NCBI GenBank assembly: GCA_013813775.1
Contig: JACCRE010000052.1
Location: forward strand, 1-40,003
Direction: 5' to 3'
Source of the DNA: Planctomycetaceae bacterium
GTDB taxonomy: Bacteria; Planctomycetota; Planctomycetia; Planctomycetales; Planctomycetaceae
DNA length: 40,003 bases
A model generated the notes under the pieces. The model searched no databases. It worked only from the letters and a program-made list of their open reading frames with translations, and was not told the DNA's origin. Made by a program: the position numbers and the translations under genes. Positions 7,214-15,818 of the stretch are shown piece after piece. The stretch's first letter is position 1. Each line of letters starts with the position of its first letter.

Positions 7214-8566
7214 TTACTGGACGATCTTCAAACCGGGCTTCGCTTCGGCGAGCTTCGCGACCGCGTCGGACGAGACCGCAGTCCCTCCCAGCTCGAGCGT
7301 CTTCAAGCTCTTGAAGCCGCCTTTCATGACGTCCACGAGACCGTCATCGACCTGCGTGCTCTTCAAACGCAGCACGGAGAGCGACGGCAGCTTCGCGAGG
7401 TGAGCGACGCCTTCGTTGCCGATGCTCGTCTCGTCGAGGTTCAGCTCTTTCAGGTTTCCGAGCGTCTCCAGCGTCTTCAAGCCCTCGTTCGTGACCTGCG
7501 TTTTCCAGAGATTGAGATCTTCGAGGTTCGTCAACTTCGCAATGTGCTCGAGGCCCGAATCATCGATGCCTGAGTTCTCGCTGAGATCGAGCAGTTGAAG
7601 CTGCGTGAAGCCCGTCAGATTCTCGAGCCCTTCGTTGGTGACCGACGTATAGCGAAGGTAGAGCCGTTTGAGGTTCCTGAGCCCTTTGATCTGCTCCAGC
7701 GCCGCATCGCCGATGAACGTGCGGCGTGCGGAGATCTCTTCGAGCTTGGGCAATGTCGCCAGATGCTTGAAGCCGTCGTCGGTGATGTAGCCGGCGTCGT
7801 CGAAGTTGATGATCTGCAGATTCTTGAATCGCGACAGGGTCTCCAGGGCGGCGTCGCTGAGCTGCGGGGCCACGATGTTGATCGCGCGCAGCGGCTGAGA
7901 GTCCTTAAGGTAAGTCAGTCCCTTGTCGGTGACGTTCGTCTGCTCGAGTGACACGACTTCCAAATTCGGCAATTCGGCGACATGCTTCATGCCCTCATCA
8001 CCGATCAGGGTGCGCGTCAGATCGACGCTTTTCAGAGCTTTGAGCTTCGCGAGATGTACGAGGCCGTCATTATTGACGTTCGTCCGGCGGAGGTTGATTT
8101 CGACCAGCGCGGCGAGTGGTTCGAGAGTCTTCAATCCTTCACCAGACACCCCCGTATCCTGCAAGCCGAGCACCCGCAGCCCCGTGAGCTTCGCGACCTC
8201 CGGCATGCCCTCGTCGTCGAACCCCGGCCCTTGGAGGTAAAGCCGTTCGACGCCTGGGAGCAGAGCCACCGACTTCAACGTTTCATTATCGGCCTTGCTG
8301 ACGGCGGGTAATCGGACAATCAGCTTCCCCCCCTTCGCCTCTTCGACTCTCCCTAACGCAGCTTCGATCACCTCAACCGCTTTCGCCTGTTCGGGAGTTC
8401 GCGCCGGTGCCGTGGACGGCGAGGCCTTTTCGTCCGCCGACTGAACTCCGATCTGCCCCGGTTCGCCAGTCTTACGCGATGAATCGCTCGACGAATTGCA
8501 GCCGGTGATGACAACAGAGAACAGCGCGGACAGCAGGGCCGCGCTGGCGAGACGTTGTGAACACAT
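7214..8566 (-). CDS. Leucine-rich-repeat lipoprotein
   Basis: A 450-residue predicted lipoprotein. The N-terminus has a signal peptide ending in the lipobox VITGC (Cys23), followed by a serine-rich linker. From about residue 105 to the end there are about 14 tandem leucine-rich repeats of 24-25 residues. They have the form LxxLxLxxTxVxDxGLxxLxxL, for example NLEDLNLWKTQVTNEGLKTLETL. The stop falls directly after the last repeat. LRR solenoids bind proteins or other ligands, and this one would sit at a membrane facing the periplasm or the outside. GGAG lies just before the start codon. It converges with folK (118-base gap) and is divergent from the methyltransferase. The ligand is unknown. Confidence 0.85.
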   Translation of the reverse strand: MCSQRLASAALLSALFSVVITGCNSSSDSSRKTGEPGQIGVQSADEKASPSTAPARTPEQAKAVEVIEAALGRVEEAKGGKLIVRLPAVSKADNETLKSVALLPGVERLYLQGPGFDDEGMPEVAKLTGLRVLGLQDTGVSGEGLKTLEPLAALVEINLRRTNVNNDGLVHLAKLKALKSVDLTRTLIGDEGMKHVAELPNLEVVSLEQTNVTDKGLTYLKDSQPLRAINIVAPQLSDAALETLSRFKNLQIINFDDAGYITDDGFKHLATLPKLEEISARRTFIGDAALEQIKGLRNLKRLYLRYTSVTNEGLENLTGFTQLQLLDLSENSGIDDSGLEHIAKLTNLEDLNLWKTQVTNEGLKTLETLGNLKELNLDETSIGNEGVAHLAKLPSLSVLRLKSTQVDDGLVDVMKGGFKSLKTLELGGTAVSSDAVAKLAEAKPGLKIVQ

Positions 8567-8769
8567 TGGAATCTCCAGATAAAATCAGCCTCAGCGGCAC
8601 GAGAATCGGCGCGAGGCGTGCCGCAAATGTGAGGCTACTGCCTCCCCTCAATGAACGCAAACGATCCTCATCGGGACACTCAAGGGTCAGTTTCGAGCCA
8701 AACCCTGATCTTACACGGCTGCCCTTCTCGTCATCCGATCATCCATATTTCATCAGCAGGCTCTTCCCA

Positions 8770-9459
8770 ATGATCCCGCGCACGCTCGAACCGGAGGTCA
8801 TGGAGTCCGCCGATGAGGCCCGCGACTACGACGCAATGGATCATTCGGCCGTGAACGACGCCTTTGTCGCCGATTTCCTCTCCGCTCTCGATGCTTTCGG
8901 CGTCGAAGCCGCAGCGAGTGACCAGCGAGTGATGGTGCTCGACACGGGAACCGGTACAGCGTTGATTCCAATCGCGCTCGCACAGCGACACGACTCCTGC
9001 GTCATCACAGCGGTCGATCTCTCGGAAGAAATGCTCAGGATCGCGCGACGCAACATCGAAGACGCACGCCTGAATGGCCGAATTGACGTCTCCATTGGGG
9101 ACTGCAAGGCGTTGAGGTTCGCCGACGGCTCTTTCGATGCCGTCATGTCGAACAGCATCATCCATCATCTTCCCGAACCGGTGGGGCCGTTGGTGGAAAT
9201 GGCGCGTGTCGTTCGCCGAGGCGGCCTGCTGTTCCTCCGCGACCTCTTACGCCCAGACTCGATCCGAGACGTGGACCGGTTGGTTGACATGTACGCCGCC
9301 CACGAATCCGCCCATGCGAGGCAGTTGTTCCGGGATTCGCTGCACGCCGCCCTGACGCTCGAAGAAGCTCGGCACGCACTCGCCACGGCGGGTCTTTCAC
9401 CCGACATGGCCCGCCAAACTTCGGACCGACATTGGACGGTGACGGGACTCGTTCATTGA
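8770..9459 (+). CDS. Class I SAM-dependent methyltransferase
   Basis: A 229-residue class I methyltransferase. Motif I is VLDTGTGTALIPIALAQR, where the loop binds S-adenosylmethionine. ITAVDLSEEMLRIARRN is motif II, with the acidic residue that contacts the ribose. FDAVMSNSIIHHLPEP is the motif IV region, and VRRGGLLFLRDLLRP follows. A helical N-terminus (RDYDAMDHSAVNDAFVADFL) forms the usual lid. The start at 8770 is chosen because the in-frame upstream extension to 8557 has no fold-like content and overlaps the divergent LRR gene. The acceptor substrate is unknown. The neighbours give no metabolic clue. Confidence 0.8.
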   Translation: MIPRTLEPEVMESADEARDYDAMDHSAVNDAFVADFLSALDAFGVEAAASDQRVMVLDTGTGTALIPIALAQRHDSCVITAVDLSEEMLRIARRNIEDARLNGRIDVSIGDCKALRFADGSFDAVMSNSIIHHLPEPVGPLVEMARVVRRGGLLFLRDLLRPDSIRDVDRLVDMYAAHESAHARQLFRDSLHAALTLEEARHALATAGLSPDMARQTSDRHWTVTGLVH

Positions 9460-9586
9460 ACGCGACGATCACCTCGCCGCGCCGCCACGCCCCGCACAAA
9501 CATCCCCAATCGCCAAGTCTGCTCAAGCTCGCATCTATTCAAGCCGATACTTCGCTTGAACGGCCCGTCCCAAGGATAGCGAGAAC

Positions 9587-9829
9587 ATGGCGCATCCCGA
9601 TCCGGCGAATTTGACTCCGGCACCGGACCCGCCCCAAAACAGTCACGAACTGCGACTTGACGCTGCCCAGGTCAAGGTCGGTGAATCGGCTCTGTCACGC
9701 TGGCGTCGTCAGTGGTCACTTGCGCCGGCAAGTATCGCCACCCGTATTGCGGGGATCGAGGCTTGCATCGACGAGTGGTCCGCAAAGCCTGACGGTCCGA
9801 CGCAACTCCGATTCTTCCCGCGCTGCTGA
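9587..9829 (+). CDS. Small hypothetical protein
   Basis: An 80-residue frame that I do not recognise. It starts with a proline-rich stretch (DPANLTPAPDPP) and continues as an amphipathic helical region (ELRLDAAQVKVGESALSRW, then SIATRIAGIEACIDEWSA). AAGGAT sits about 15 bases before the ATG. The codon pattern is compatible with coding, but the size leaves real doubt. It lies 127 bases downstream of the methyltransferase and ends about 50 bases before the promoter-like site of the pilus operon. Confidence 0.4.
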   Translation: MAHPDPANLTPAPDPPQNSHELRLDAAQVKVGESALSRWRRQWSLAPASIATRIAGIEACIDEWSAKPDGPTQLRFFPRC

Positions 9830-9878
9830 CTGCCAAAGACGCCGCAGGACGATTCGGAAGCCTCCGAGTCACCGCGGT

Positions 9879-9906
9879 TTGACAGACCTGCCACGCGAAC
9901 TATGTT
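9879..9906 (+). promoter_or_regulatory. Sigma70-like promoter of the pilus operon
   Basis: A perfect TTGACA at 9879-9884 is followed after 16 bases by TATGTT at 9901-9906, which matches four of six -10 positions. It points into the pilin-like gene at 10072, leaving a leader of about 160 bases. This is inferred from motif match and position only. Confidence 0.4.
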
Positions 9907-9917
9907 TGGCCTGACAC

Positions 9918-9949
9918 GCATCCTTTGATCCACGTGGATCCAAGGATGC
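9918..9949. promoter_or_regulatory. 32-base near-perfect palindrome
   Basis: The left arm GCATCCTTTGATCCAC matches the complement of the right arm in 15 of 16 positions, with no spacer; the centre is CACGTG. It begins 12 bases after the candidate -10 box, so it covers the start of the transcript. It could be an operator, a terminator for the small gene upstream, or a strong hairpin at the 5' end of the pilus mRNA. Confidence 0.5.
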
Positions 9950-9962
9950 CGCTCGCCTTACT

Positions 9963-10012
9963 GCGACGCGGCAGGGAAAGCTGGAAGCTTTGAGGGGACC
10001 CTGCCGCGTCGC
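9963..10012 (+). promoter_or_regulatory. Long stem-loop in the pilus operon leader
   Basis: A perfect 14-base stem (GCGACGCGGCAGGG at 9963-9976 pairing with 9999-10012) encloses a second perfect six-base stem, AAAGCT/AGCTTT with a GGA loop (9977-9991), and a purine-rich bulge, GAGGGGA. No T-run follows, so it is not a standard intrinsic terminator. It ends 59 bases before the first pilin-like start. It could be an attenuator, an mRNA-stability element or a ligand-responsive leader; no known riboswitch class was recognised. Confidence 0.5.
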
Positions 10013-10071
10013 TTCGTCTTGCTGCGGCACAACGCCGCCGACGCCGACCCGCATCGCGGGAGGCAGACGAT

Positions 10072-10665
10072 ATGCGCCCATTCCCCCGCCGCCATTGCCG
10101 ATCTTCCACGCCTCACCCTTCCGGGGTGACGGCGATCGAATCGTTATTGGCGATCGCGATTCTTTCCATCGCCGGCGGAGCGCTGCTGTCGTCTCTCGCG
10201 ACAGCCGTGAGAACAAGTCGCGAGATCGCGTTGACGACCGTGGCGCGCGGGCTGGCCGATCAGTTGATCGCCGAAGTCGTCGCATCGCCCGTGCCTTCCG
10301 ATCCGGCGTCGGCGACGCCTGCCGCGCCTCGCGCCAACTTTCTGGTCGTCGATCACTTTCACTTGTGGACCGAGTCACCACCCCAGGACCGTTTCGGGCG
10401 GGTGCTGGGAACCGAAGGCATCGCGGCCAGTGGTTCGTCGAGCGTCCGACACGTGGCCTTGCAAGCCGATTCGGCCCTGCTGACGCGATTTCGCCGCACA
10501 GTCACGGTCGAGAAAGTCGCACCGGGGGACGGTACTTGGATCATCACAGCCTCCGACACTCTTTTCCGCCGCGTGGTCGTCGAGGTCGTCCTTGAAGAGG
10601 ACGATCGCACCCGCAAACTCGCCGACGCCTCTCGTATCGTGTGCCATGTCGCTCCCGCACTTTGA
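10072..10665 (+). CDS. Minor pseudopilin, GspI/PilV-like
   Basis: A 197-residue type IV prepilin-like protein and the first gene of the pilus-type operon. The N-terminus has a basic leader, then GVTAIESLLAIAILSIAGGALLS. The prepilin peptidase should cut after G18, leaving V19 as residue 1, and E23 is the conserved Glu at +5. The hydrophobic helix that follows anchors the subunit in the inner membrane before assembly. The globular part is unlike any family I can name. A good ribosome site (GGGAGG) lies just before the ATG. The next gene starts inside its 3' end (20-base overlap). Confidence 0.78.
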   Translation: MRPFPRRHCRSSTPHPSGVTAIESLLAIAILSIAGGALLSSLATAVRTSREIALTTVARGLADQLIAEVVASPVPSDPASATPAAPRANFLVVDHFHLWTESPPQDRFGRVLGTEGIAASGSSSVRHVALQADSALLTRFRRTVTVEKVAPGDGTWIITASDTLFRRVVVEVVLEEDDRTRKLADASRIVCHVAPAL

Positions 10666-11479
10666 CATTCCATCCTCGACGCGTCCGCGACAACGATCGG
10701 GCATGACGCTCATCGAGTTGATGATCGCGGCGTCGGTCATGTCGCTGGTCGCGGTCGTGCTGGGTGGCCTCGTGCATGCCGTGGACACGGCACGCACTCA
10801 CGTCGAAGGCATGCAGGAAGCTTCGGCTCAGGGCCGCTTCGCCGTCGATCGGATACGCGCCGCAGTGGAACGATCGGGAACCTATCGAATCGGCACGGGT
10901 GCGACGGTGGCCGGCGTCGCGGTGGTCTGGAACGCGGATCAGCCGGAGATCCTCGTCGTCTGGACGGGAGGACGAGAAGACTCGCGGGCACATCAAAGTC
11001 CCCTCAACCGCCTGCCGAGGGCGAACGAACTCATCATTTACGCTCCCGATCCGAACGCTCCGCAACGCCTTGTCGAGATCGTCGTCCCATCCGCCACCGG
11101 CTCCATCGATTTCGACGACTCGGGTTTTGCCACGCGCATCCGACAGATCATCAATTCTTCGACATCGGACGAGAGGGTGCCGCTGTGCGACCGGGTGCGA
11201 ATCGCAACGAAGGATTCAACGACGGTGGCCGCCCTGCGATTTGAGATAGAGGCGACGCCCGCCAAGGAACTCATCGCTTCGACGGCGACTGGCACCCACG
11301 CCTGGCGTGACCTCGCCTGGCATGGCGGCGTCTCGACGAACTCTTCAGGTCTCCGACGGATTCTCATTCGCGTCGAGATTCAGGTTTTGACGCAAGGAAC
11401 CCCCGGCGACACCACGAGCGACGTCTCGTTGCCCGTCTTCGGGGCGGCTTCGCGACGCTACGTCTATCGAAAGGGATGA
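10646..11479 (+). CDS. Minor pseudopilin, GspJ/PilW-like
   Basis: A 277-residue prepilin-like protein with RSGMTLIELMIAASVMSLVAVVLGGLV at the N-terminus. The processing site follows G19, M20 would be residue 1 and E24 is the +5 glutamate. The long, mostly beta-rich globular domain and the length fit the PilW/GspJ type of minor pilin, which helps cap the pilus tip. The ATG at 10646 is chosen because it gives a short leader and a 20-base coupling overlap with the upstream pilin gene; the in-frame start at 10592 would lengthen the overlap. Confidence 0.78.
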   Translation: MSLPHFDIPSSTRPRQRSGMTLIELMIAASVMSLVAVVLGGLVHAVDTARTHVEGMQEASAQGRFAVDRIRAAVERSGTYRIGTGATVAGVAVVWNADQPEILVVWTGGREDSRAHQSPLNRLPRANELIIYAPDPNAPQRLVEIVVPSATGSIDFDDSGFATRIRQIINSSTSDERVPLCDRVRIATKDSTTVAALRFEIEATPAKELIASTATGTHAWRDLAWHGGVSTNSSGLRRILIRVEIQVLTQGTPGDTTSDVSLPVFGAASRRYVYRKG

Positions 11480-11485
11480 CCGAAC

Positions 11486-13351
11486 GTGCGCCGCATTCAT
11501 TCCATTAGGACTTGCCCCCGACAAGGCCTCACGCTGGCCATCGTGATGGCCGTGCTCGCGACGGTCGTCGTGGTGGCGATCACCTTCTTACACTCGCAAA
11601 CATCCTCAATCCGGGCCGCCGAGAATGGTCGAGCCGCCGATCTGGCGACTCATGCCGCCGAGACCGGCATCGCCGCCGCGCTCGACGCCATGCAGAATCC
11701 CTCGTGGCAGGGAGTTTCGGTTCCTCTCACCGCTGAGGTCAGTCGTAACGAACAAGGCTTCGCCATCTATACGGTCACCTTCAGCAAGGTCAGCGGGGAT
11801 GGAACCGCGACCGGCGCCACAGCGGCCGCACTCCAAGTTCGTCTTCGCAGCACCGGAGCATGGCAAGCCTTCGGTGCCAGCCGCGCCACGGAACGCAAAG
11901 TCGAAGCCGTGGTCTCGCTGACTCCGCGCCTGGCCGGCCGCCCCAGCCGGCCCGGCGATGTCCCGTCGGCCAACGATCGCGCCAGCGACGTCGCCGGCTT
12001 CAGCCAGGCTCAAAACTACGCCCTGTTCGCGGCCGAAGGTTCGAATTCCTTTTCCTCGCGGCCTCAAACACGCGTCAGCGGCGACGTCTGGATCGGCGAG
12101 CAGCTCTCGCTCTTCGAAGATCTCTTGTGGAGCAGCACGGCCAGACAAGCCCTCCTCACCGGACTCGGAACCGACAACGGCGGCGGGACCGGCGCGACTT
12201 CGCCACATCCGTTGGCCGGTTCGATGACCTTCTACGTGCTTCCGTCGGCGGCACAACAGGCCGATCTGATATCGCGGCTCAAGGTGCCTTACTCGACGAC
12301 GTCGACTCGGCTCACCGCACCGGCCTTCGACGCGTCCCGCTTCAGAAAGTACCGCCTCTTCGCCGGCGGCTTCGAATACAACGCCGCCGAACTCGGATCA
12401 ACGCTCCAGGCGAGCCAGAACGAGACGCTCCGCCCCAGCGAGTCGAATCCGCTCGGCATTTTCTTCTGCAACGGTAGCCTCGCGGTCCAGAACAACGTCG
12501 TCGTCCGCGGCACGCTCGTGGCGATGTCGGGAATCACGTTCGAAGGTCGGGGCATCTCGATCACCCCGTTCGACTGGCGCGACGGTTCCGGCGGAACGCC
12601 GGTGCTCGATCAAAATCTCTGGCCGGTTCTGCCGGCGGTCGTGGCCGGCGGCCACGTGACCTTCAATGCCGCCTCGCAATCCTTCATCGGGGGCACCGTT
12701 CTCTCTGCACAGGATGTCGTCGCCAATACGCCCGATTACGTTTCGGAAAGCGCCCTTCTCAATTACGACGGCACTGCGACTGCGACTCCCCAAGGGGATG
12801 GGCTGAGCAAGGTCCAGGTGACCGACCTGCTGACCTTGCTGTCTGGTCTGACGATCAACGAGAGCCATGCCGTGCAGTTTCAAAGCTCGGGGCGGTGGGG
12901 CGAGTGGTATCCGGTCGTCACGGCGAACACTTTGACCGGAGCCTTCCAAGTGCGCGGCACGGTCGAGTTCTCGTCCCCGACGACCTGCCGTTTCCGTCCG
13001 AGGCGAGTACACCATGCCGACATCATGGGACCGCTCATCTCCCGCCGGGCGCTCTTCGCGAATCCGCCGGCTTGGTCGGCCGTATCGAGCAGCTCGTGGA
13101 CGGCGAAGTACAGCGCCTGGCAAGACAAGCGCAACGGCATTCTCGGGCTGCTTCTGGCAAGACCCAACCTCACATTTTCGCAGTCGCTCGCTGAAGACGG
13201 CTTTCCATTCGAGCCGACGGTACGCATCGCCCGCCCGCAAAACGTGAACTACGCTTGCGAGCCGCCCCTGTTCCAGCCGGACCCGTCGTCTCGCTCGGCC
13301 GGCGGCGGGTACCGGTGGGAGGTCGTCTCCTGGCGCGAGGTGTCATCGTGA
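11486..13351 (+). CDS. PilX/GspK-like pilus assembly protein
   Basis: A 621-residue protein starting at GTG seven bases after the preceding stop. The N-terminus RQGLTLAIVMAVLATVVVVAITFLHSQ resembles a prepilin (cleavage after G14) but has isoleucine, not glutamate, at +5. Loss of this glutamate is a known feature of GspK, the tip subunit of the pseudopilus. The next segment, ENGRAADLATHAAETGIAAALDAM, fits the PilX-type N-terminal helix. The remaining 500 residues are much longer than PilX and rich in G, S, T, V and N. The stretch around NNVVVRGTLVAMSGITFEGRGI and GGHVTFNAASQSFIGGTVLS looks like beta-helix coils. It could be a large tip protein or adhesin. Assignment to K/X is by position and N-terminus. 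Confidence 0.7.
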   Translation: MRRIHSIRTCPRQGLTLAIVMAVLATVVVVAITFLHSQTSSIRAAENGRAADLATHAAETGIAAALDAMQNPSWQGVSVPLTAEVSRNEQGFAIYTVTFSKVSGDGTATGATAAALQVRLRSTGAWQAFGASRATERKVEAVVSLTPRLAGRPSRPGDVPSANDRASDVAGFSQAQNYALFAAEGSNSFSSRPQTRVSGDVWIGEQLSLFEDLLWSSTARQALLTGLGTDNGGGTGATSPHPLAGSMTFYVLPSAAQQADLISRLKVPYSTTSTRLTAPAFDASRFRKYRLFAGGFEYNAAELGSTLQASQNETLRPSESNPLGIFFCNGSLAVQNNVVVRGTLVAMSGITFEGRGISITPFDWRDGSGGTPVLDQNLWPVLPAVVAGGHVTFNAASQSFIGGTVLSAQDVVANTPDYVSESALLNYDGTATATPQGDGLSKVQVTDLLTLLSGLTINESHAVQFQSSGRWGEWYPVVTANTLTGAFQVRGTVEFSSPTTCRFRPRRVHHADIMGPLISRRALFANPPAWSAVSSSSWTAKYSAWQDKRNGILGLLLARPNLTFSQSLAEDGFPFEPTVRIARPQNVNYACEPPLFQPDPSSRSAGGGYRWEVVSWREVSS

Positions 13352-13917
13352 CAGTCCTGAACCGCGAATCCAGCCGCTCGAAACGGCCGGAAAAAGCGGG
13401 TTTCACGCTCGTGGAAGCCAGCATCGTGCTGGTCGTGATGTCGATCCTGATGGCGGTCGCCGTCTCGGCGCTGCAACCGAACGACGTCGAGCAACTGAAG
13501 GGTTCGGGTGACATTCTGGCGGCCGATCTTCGCCTCGCTCAAAGCATCGCCGTGCGGGACGGCACCGAAATCACCCTCACCCTCACCGCGTCCGGCTGGA
13601 AGATCGAACATACGGGAACGGGCTCGGCGTCGATGATTCCGACGCCTTCCGTCGGTGGCATTGGATCAGGTTACGAGATCGATGTCACGGCCCTGACCGG
13701 CAGACCGGTCGCGATCACGGGGCGACTTCGTCCGACGAACGCGTCGACGAACTCGATCACGTTCACCTCGACGGGACGAACTTCGGCCGTGGAAAGCACC
13801 GTGTTCTGGCTCACGATCGGGACGGGAACTCAAGCGCGATCGTTTCCGCTTACGGTCGCTCCCTACACGGGTCTCGTCGCGGCGGGGGAGATCGTGAAAG
13901 GTCAGCCCCCGAACTGA
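13348..13917 (+). CDS. GspH/FimT-like minor pseudopilin
   Basis: A 189-residue prepilin-like protein. The GTG at 13348 overlaps the upstream stop as GTGA, with GAGGTG before it, so translational coupling decides the start; an in-frame ATG at 13255 lies inside the previous gene. The prepilin motif is KAGFTLVEASIVLVVMSILMAVAVSAL: cleavage after G18, F19 as residue 1, E23 at +5. The following DILAADLRLAQSIAVRDGTEITLTL resembles the GspH/FimT helix and first strand. With the three genes before it, this completes an H, I, J and K-type set of minor subunits. Confidence 0.8.
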   Translation: MTVLNRESSRSKRPEKAGFTLVEASIVLVVMSILMAVAVSALQPNDVEQLKGSGDILAADLRLAQSIAVRDGTEITLTLTASGWKIEHTGTGSASMIPTPSVGGIGSGYEIDVTALTGRPVAITGRLRPTNASTNSITFTSTGRTSAVESTVFWLTIGTGTQARSFPLTVAPYTGLVAAGEIVKGQPPN

Positions 13918-13971
13918 ATTGTCCGACAGAGATTCCTGCCGGCGATATCCCTCACTTTCGACGTCCTAGCG

Positions 13972-15063
13972 ATGGTTTCATCTCTGTCTTTCAAAATGTC
14001 GCGGCAACTGCCGATCGGGCTGCATCTCGACGGTGATACGGTGGTGCTTGCGCAATTGGCGATGCAGGGCGATCGGCCGGTGCTGCACGCCGCGGCGGCG
14101 GGTGAGCTTCCCGCCGATGTGAGCGATATCACCGCGAGGGCAGCCGCGCTCAAGCGGCTATTGCTCGACCACCACTTTGTCGGCAGGTCGGTTGTGAGTT
14201 GCCTTCCGTCGCGCGATCTCACCATTCAGAACCTGCGTCTGCCGCAGGTGCCGGAGGGCGAATTGCCGCCGCTGCTTCGATGGGAAGCGCAAGAGCGACT
14301 GCCCTATCCGATCGACGAAGCCGAGCTGCGGCATTTGAGCGGCGGCGTCATCCTCGAAGACGGCGTGACGAAGCAGGAAACGATCCTGCTCGCCGCTCGC
14401 CGCGATGCGATCGGCCAACACCTCAACTGGCTCGACGCCGCGGGTCTCACGCCGCTGGCGATCGACCTTGCCGGCTGCGGAATGCTCCGCTGTCTGATGG
14501 CGGCCGACGACGGGGCGAACGTCGAATCGGTACGTCGCGCGTACATCCACATGGGCGTCGGTGCCGTCACCGCGCTGGTCGCCACCGGCGGGCATGTCAT
14601 GTTTCTGAAACACCTGCCTTGCGGCGGACGATCACTCGATCAAACCCTCGCGCGCGCGACCGGTCTTTCGGAAGAAGAAGCGATCGTGATGCGCCGGACG
14701 GTCGTGCAGGCCGCGTCGCTCGATGCCGACGACGACCTCCATCGAACGGTCATTGAAGCGATTCGGCTGCCGCTGGAAGGCCTGGCGACGGACCTCGAAT
14801 TGTGCTTGCGTCACGTCAAGGTGACGTTTCGCGGGGCAGCGCCGGACAGCTTCGTCGTCACGGGACCGGATGCGTCTCCCTGGCTCGCGGAGTTCTTTGC
14901 CGACCGGCTCCATTTGCCGGCGACGCTGTTTCAACCCTTCCAAGCCTTTGGGCGCGCCGGCAACGAACCCGAGTGCCCGGCTCGATTCACGGTCGCCGCC
15001 GGATTGTCGCTGAGGGGCGCAACTGGAACGCGAGCCGTCGAAGTTGCGGCGATGTCCGCATGA
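13972..15063 (+). CDS. pilM: Type IV pilus assembly protein PilM
   Basis: A 363-residue actin-like cytoplasmic protein that recruits PilN and links the pilus motor to the PilNOP platform. It shows the nucleotide-fold start PIGLHLDGDTVVLAQL, then VVSCLPSRDLTIQNLRLPQVPEGELPPLLRWEAQERLPYPIDEA, which is the typical PilM segment with the E-A-x-x-x-x-P-x-x-x-E-E-like helix. AYIHMGVGAVTALVATGGHVMFLKHLPCGG is the second phosphate-binding region. DSFVVTGPDASPWLAEFFADRL is the third. A second in-frame ATG at 13996 (MSRQLPIGLHL) may be the real start, as neither has a clear ribosome site. It is followed by pilN with an ATGA junction or a 47-base gap. Confidence 0.85.
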   Translation: MVSSLSFKMSRQLPIGLHLDGDTVVLAQLAMQGDRPVLHAAAAGELPADVSDITARAAALKRLLLDHHFVGRSVVSCLPSRDLTIQNLRLPQVPEGELPPLLRWEAQERLPYPIDEAELRHLSGGVILEDGVTKQETILLAARRDAIGQHLNWLDAAGLTPLAIDLAGCGMLRCLMAADDGANVESVRRAYIHMGVGAVTALVATGGHVMFLKHLPCGGRSLDQTLARATGLSEEEAIVMRRTVVQAASLDADDDLHRTVIEAIRLPLEGLATDLELCLRHVKVTFRGAAPDSFVVTGPDASPWLAEFFADRLHLPATLFQPFQAFGRAGNEPECPARFTVAAGLSLRGATGTRAVEVAAMSA

Positions 15064-15110
15064 TGAATTGTGGTAAGACTTTAGAGCGAAAAACACATCT
15101 TTCAGGCCCG

Positions 15111-15818
15111 ATGTCTTATACCTCCGTCACTGCCATTGATTTTCTGCCTGCCGACTTTCATGTCGGTCGACAGAGGCGGCGCGCCCGCCGGGGCCGATGG
15201 GGCGTCGTGGCTGCGTTTCTGCTTCTGACCGGTCTCGGACTGGTGGGAAATCGCATCCAGTATGCACAACTCAAGGCGGAGTCGGATCGATTGAAGCCTC
15301 AAGCGGCTTCGGTGGCTGACCTTGAGAAGTCGCTCGCGGAACTCCAACAAGAGATCGACCACGCCGGCCTGCACGCCGACTTGAGAAGCCGCCTGCGACT
15401 GCGACCCGCCTCGACACGTTTGATGGCCGCTGTGACGCAACCTTTGCCGGAAGGTGTCGCGCTTCTAGAGCTTCAAGTTCGAGATGAGCAACCTTCGGGC
15501 GGCATTCCGGCGACGCAGTCTCCTCGAGGTGAGAAAGCATCGAAGCCTCCCGTCCAGAGCGACCTCGATCGACTTCGAGCGGATCAAACACGTCAGATCG
15601 TAACGGTTCGCGGGTTCGCGCCCGATGACGGAACGATCTCGCATTACCTTAACGGTCTACGGCAGGCGGGGGTGTACGACGAGGTCCGCCTGTTGTTCAC
15701 CGATCGCTATGAGTATCGCGGCCACGAGCTTCGGACCTTCTCGGTGCGTCTCCGGGTTCGCCGGCCGGTCTCACCAGAGGCTGCCGGCCCTCTGCCTGCG
15801 ACCGGAGCCGCTGTATGA
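15111..15818 (+). CDS. pilN: PilN-like pilus assembly protein
   Basis: A single-pass inner-membrane protein of about 235 residues. It begins SYTSVTAIDFLPADFHVGRQRRR, where IDFLPADF corresponds to the INLLP segment that binds PilM. A transmembrane helix (WGVVAAFLLLTGLGLVGN) and a coiled-coil (LKAESDRLKPQAASVADLEKSLAELQQEI) follow. The C-terminal half has a ferredoxin-like pattern, with TVRGFAPDDGTISHYLNGLRQAGVYDEVRLL typical of PilN. An earlier in-frame ATG at 15060 overlaps the pilM stop as ATGATGA and would add 17 residues; the bases in between look AT-rich and less like coding. Its 3' end overlaps pilO by four bases (ATGA). Confidence 0.82.
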   Translation: MSYTSVTAIDFLPADFHVGRQRRRARRGRWGVVAAFLLLTGLGLVGNRIQYAQLKAESDRLKPQAASVADLEKSLAELQQEIDHAGLHADLRSRLRLRPASTRLMAAVTQPLPEGVALLELQVRDEQPSGGIPATQSPRGEKASKPPVQSDLDRLRADQTRQIVTVRGFAPDDGTISHYLNGLRQAGVYDEVRLLFTDRYEYRGHELRTFSVRLRVRRPVSPEAAGPLPATGAAV

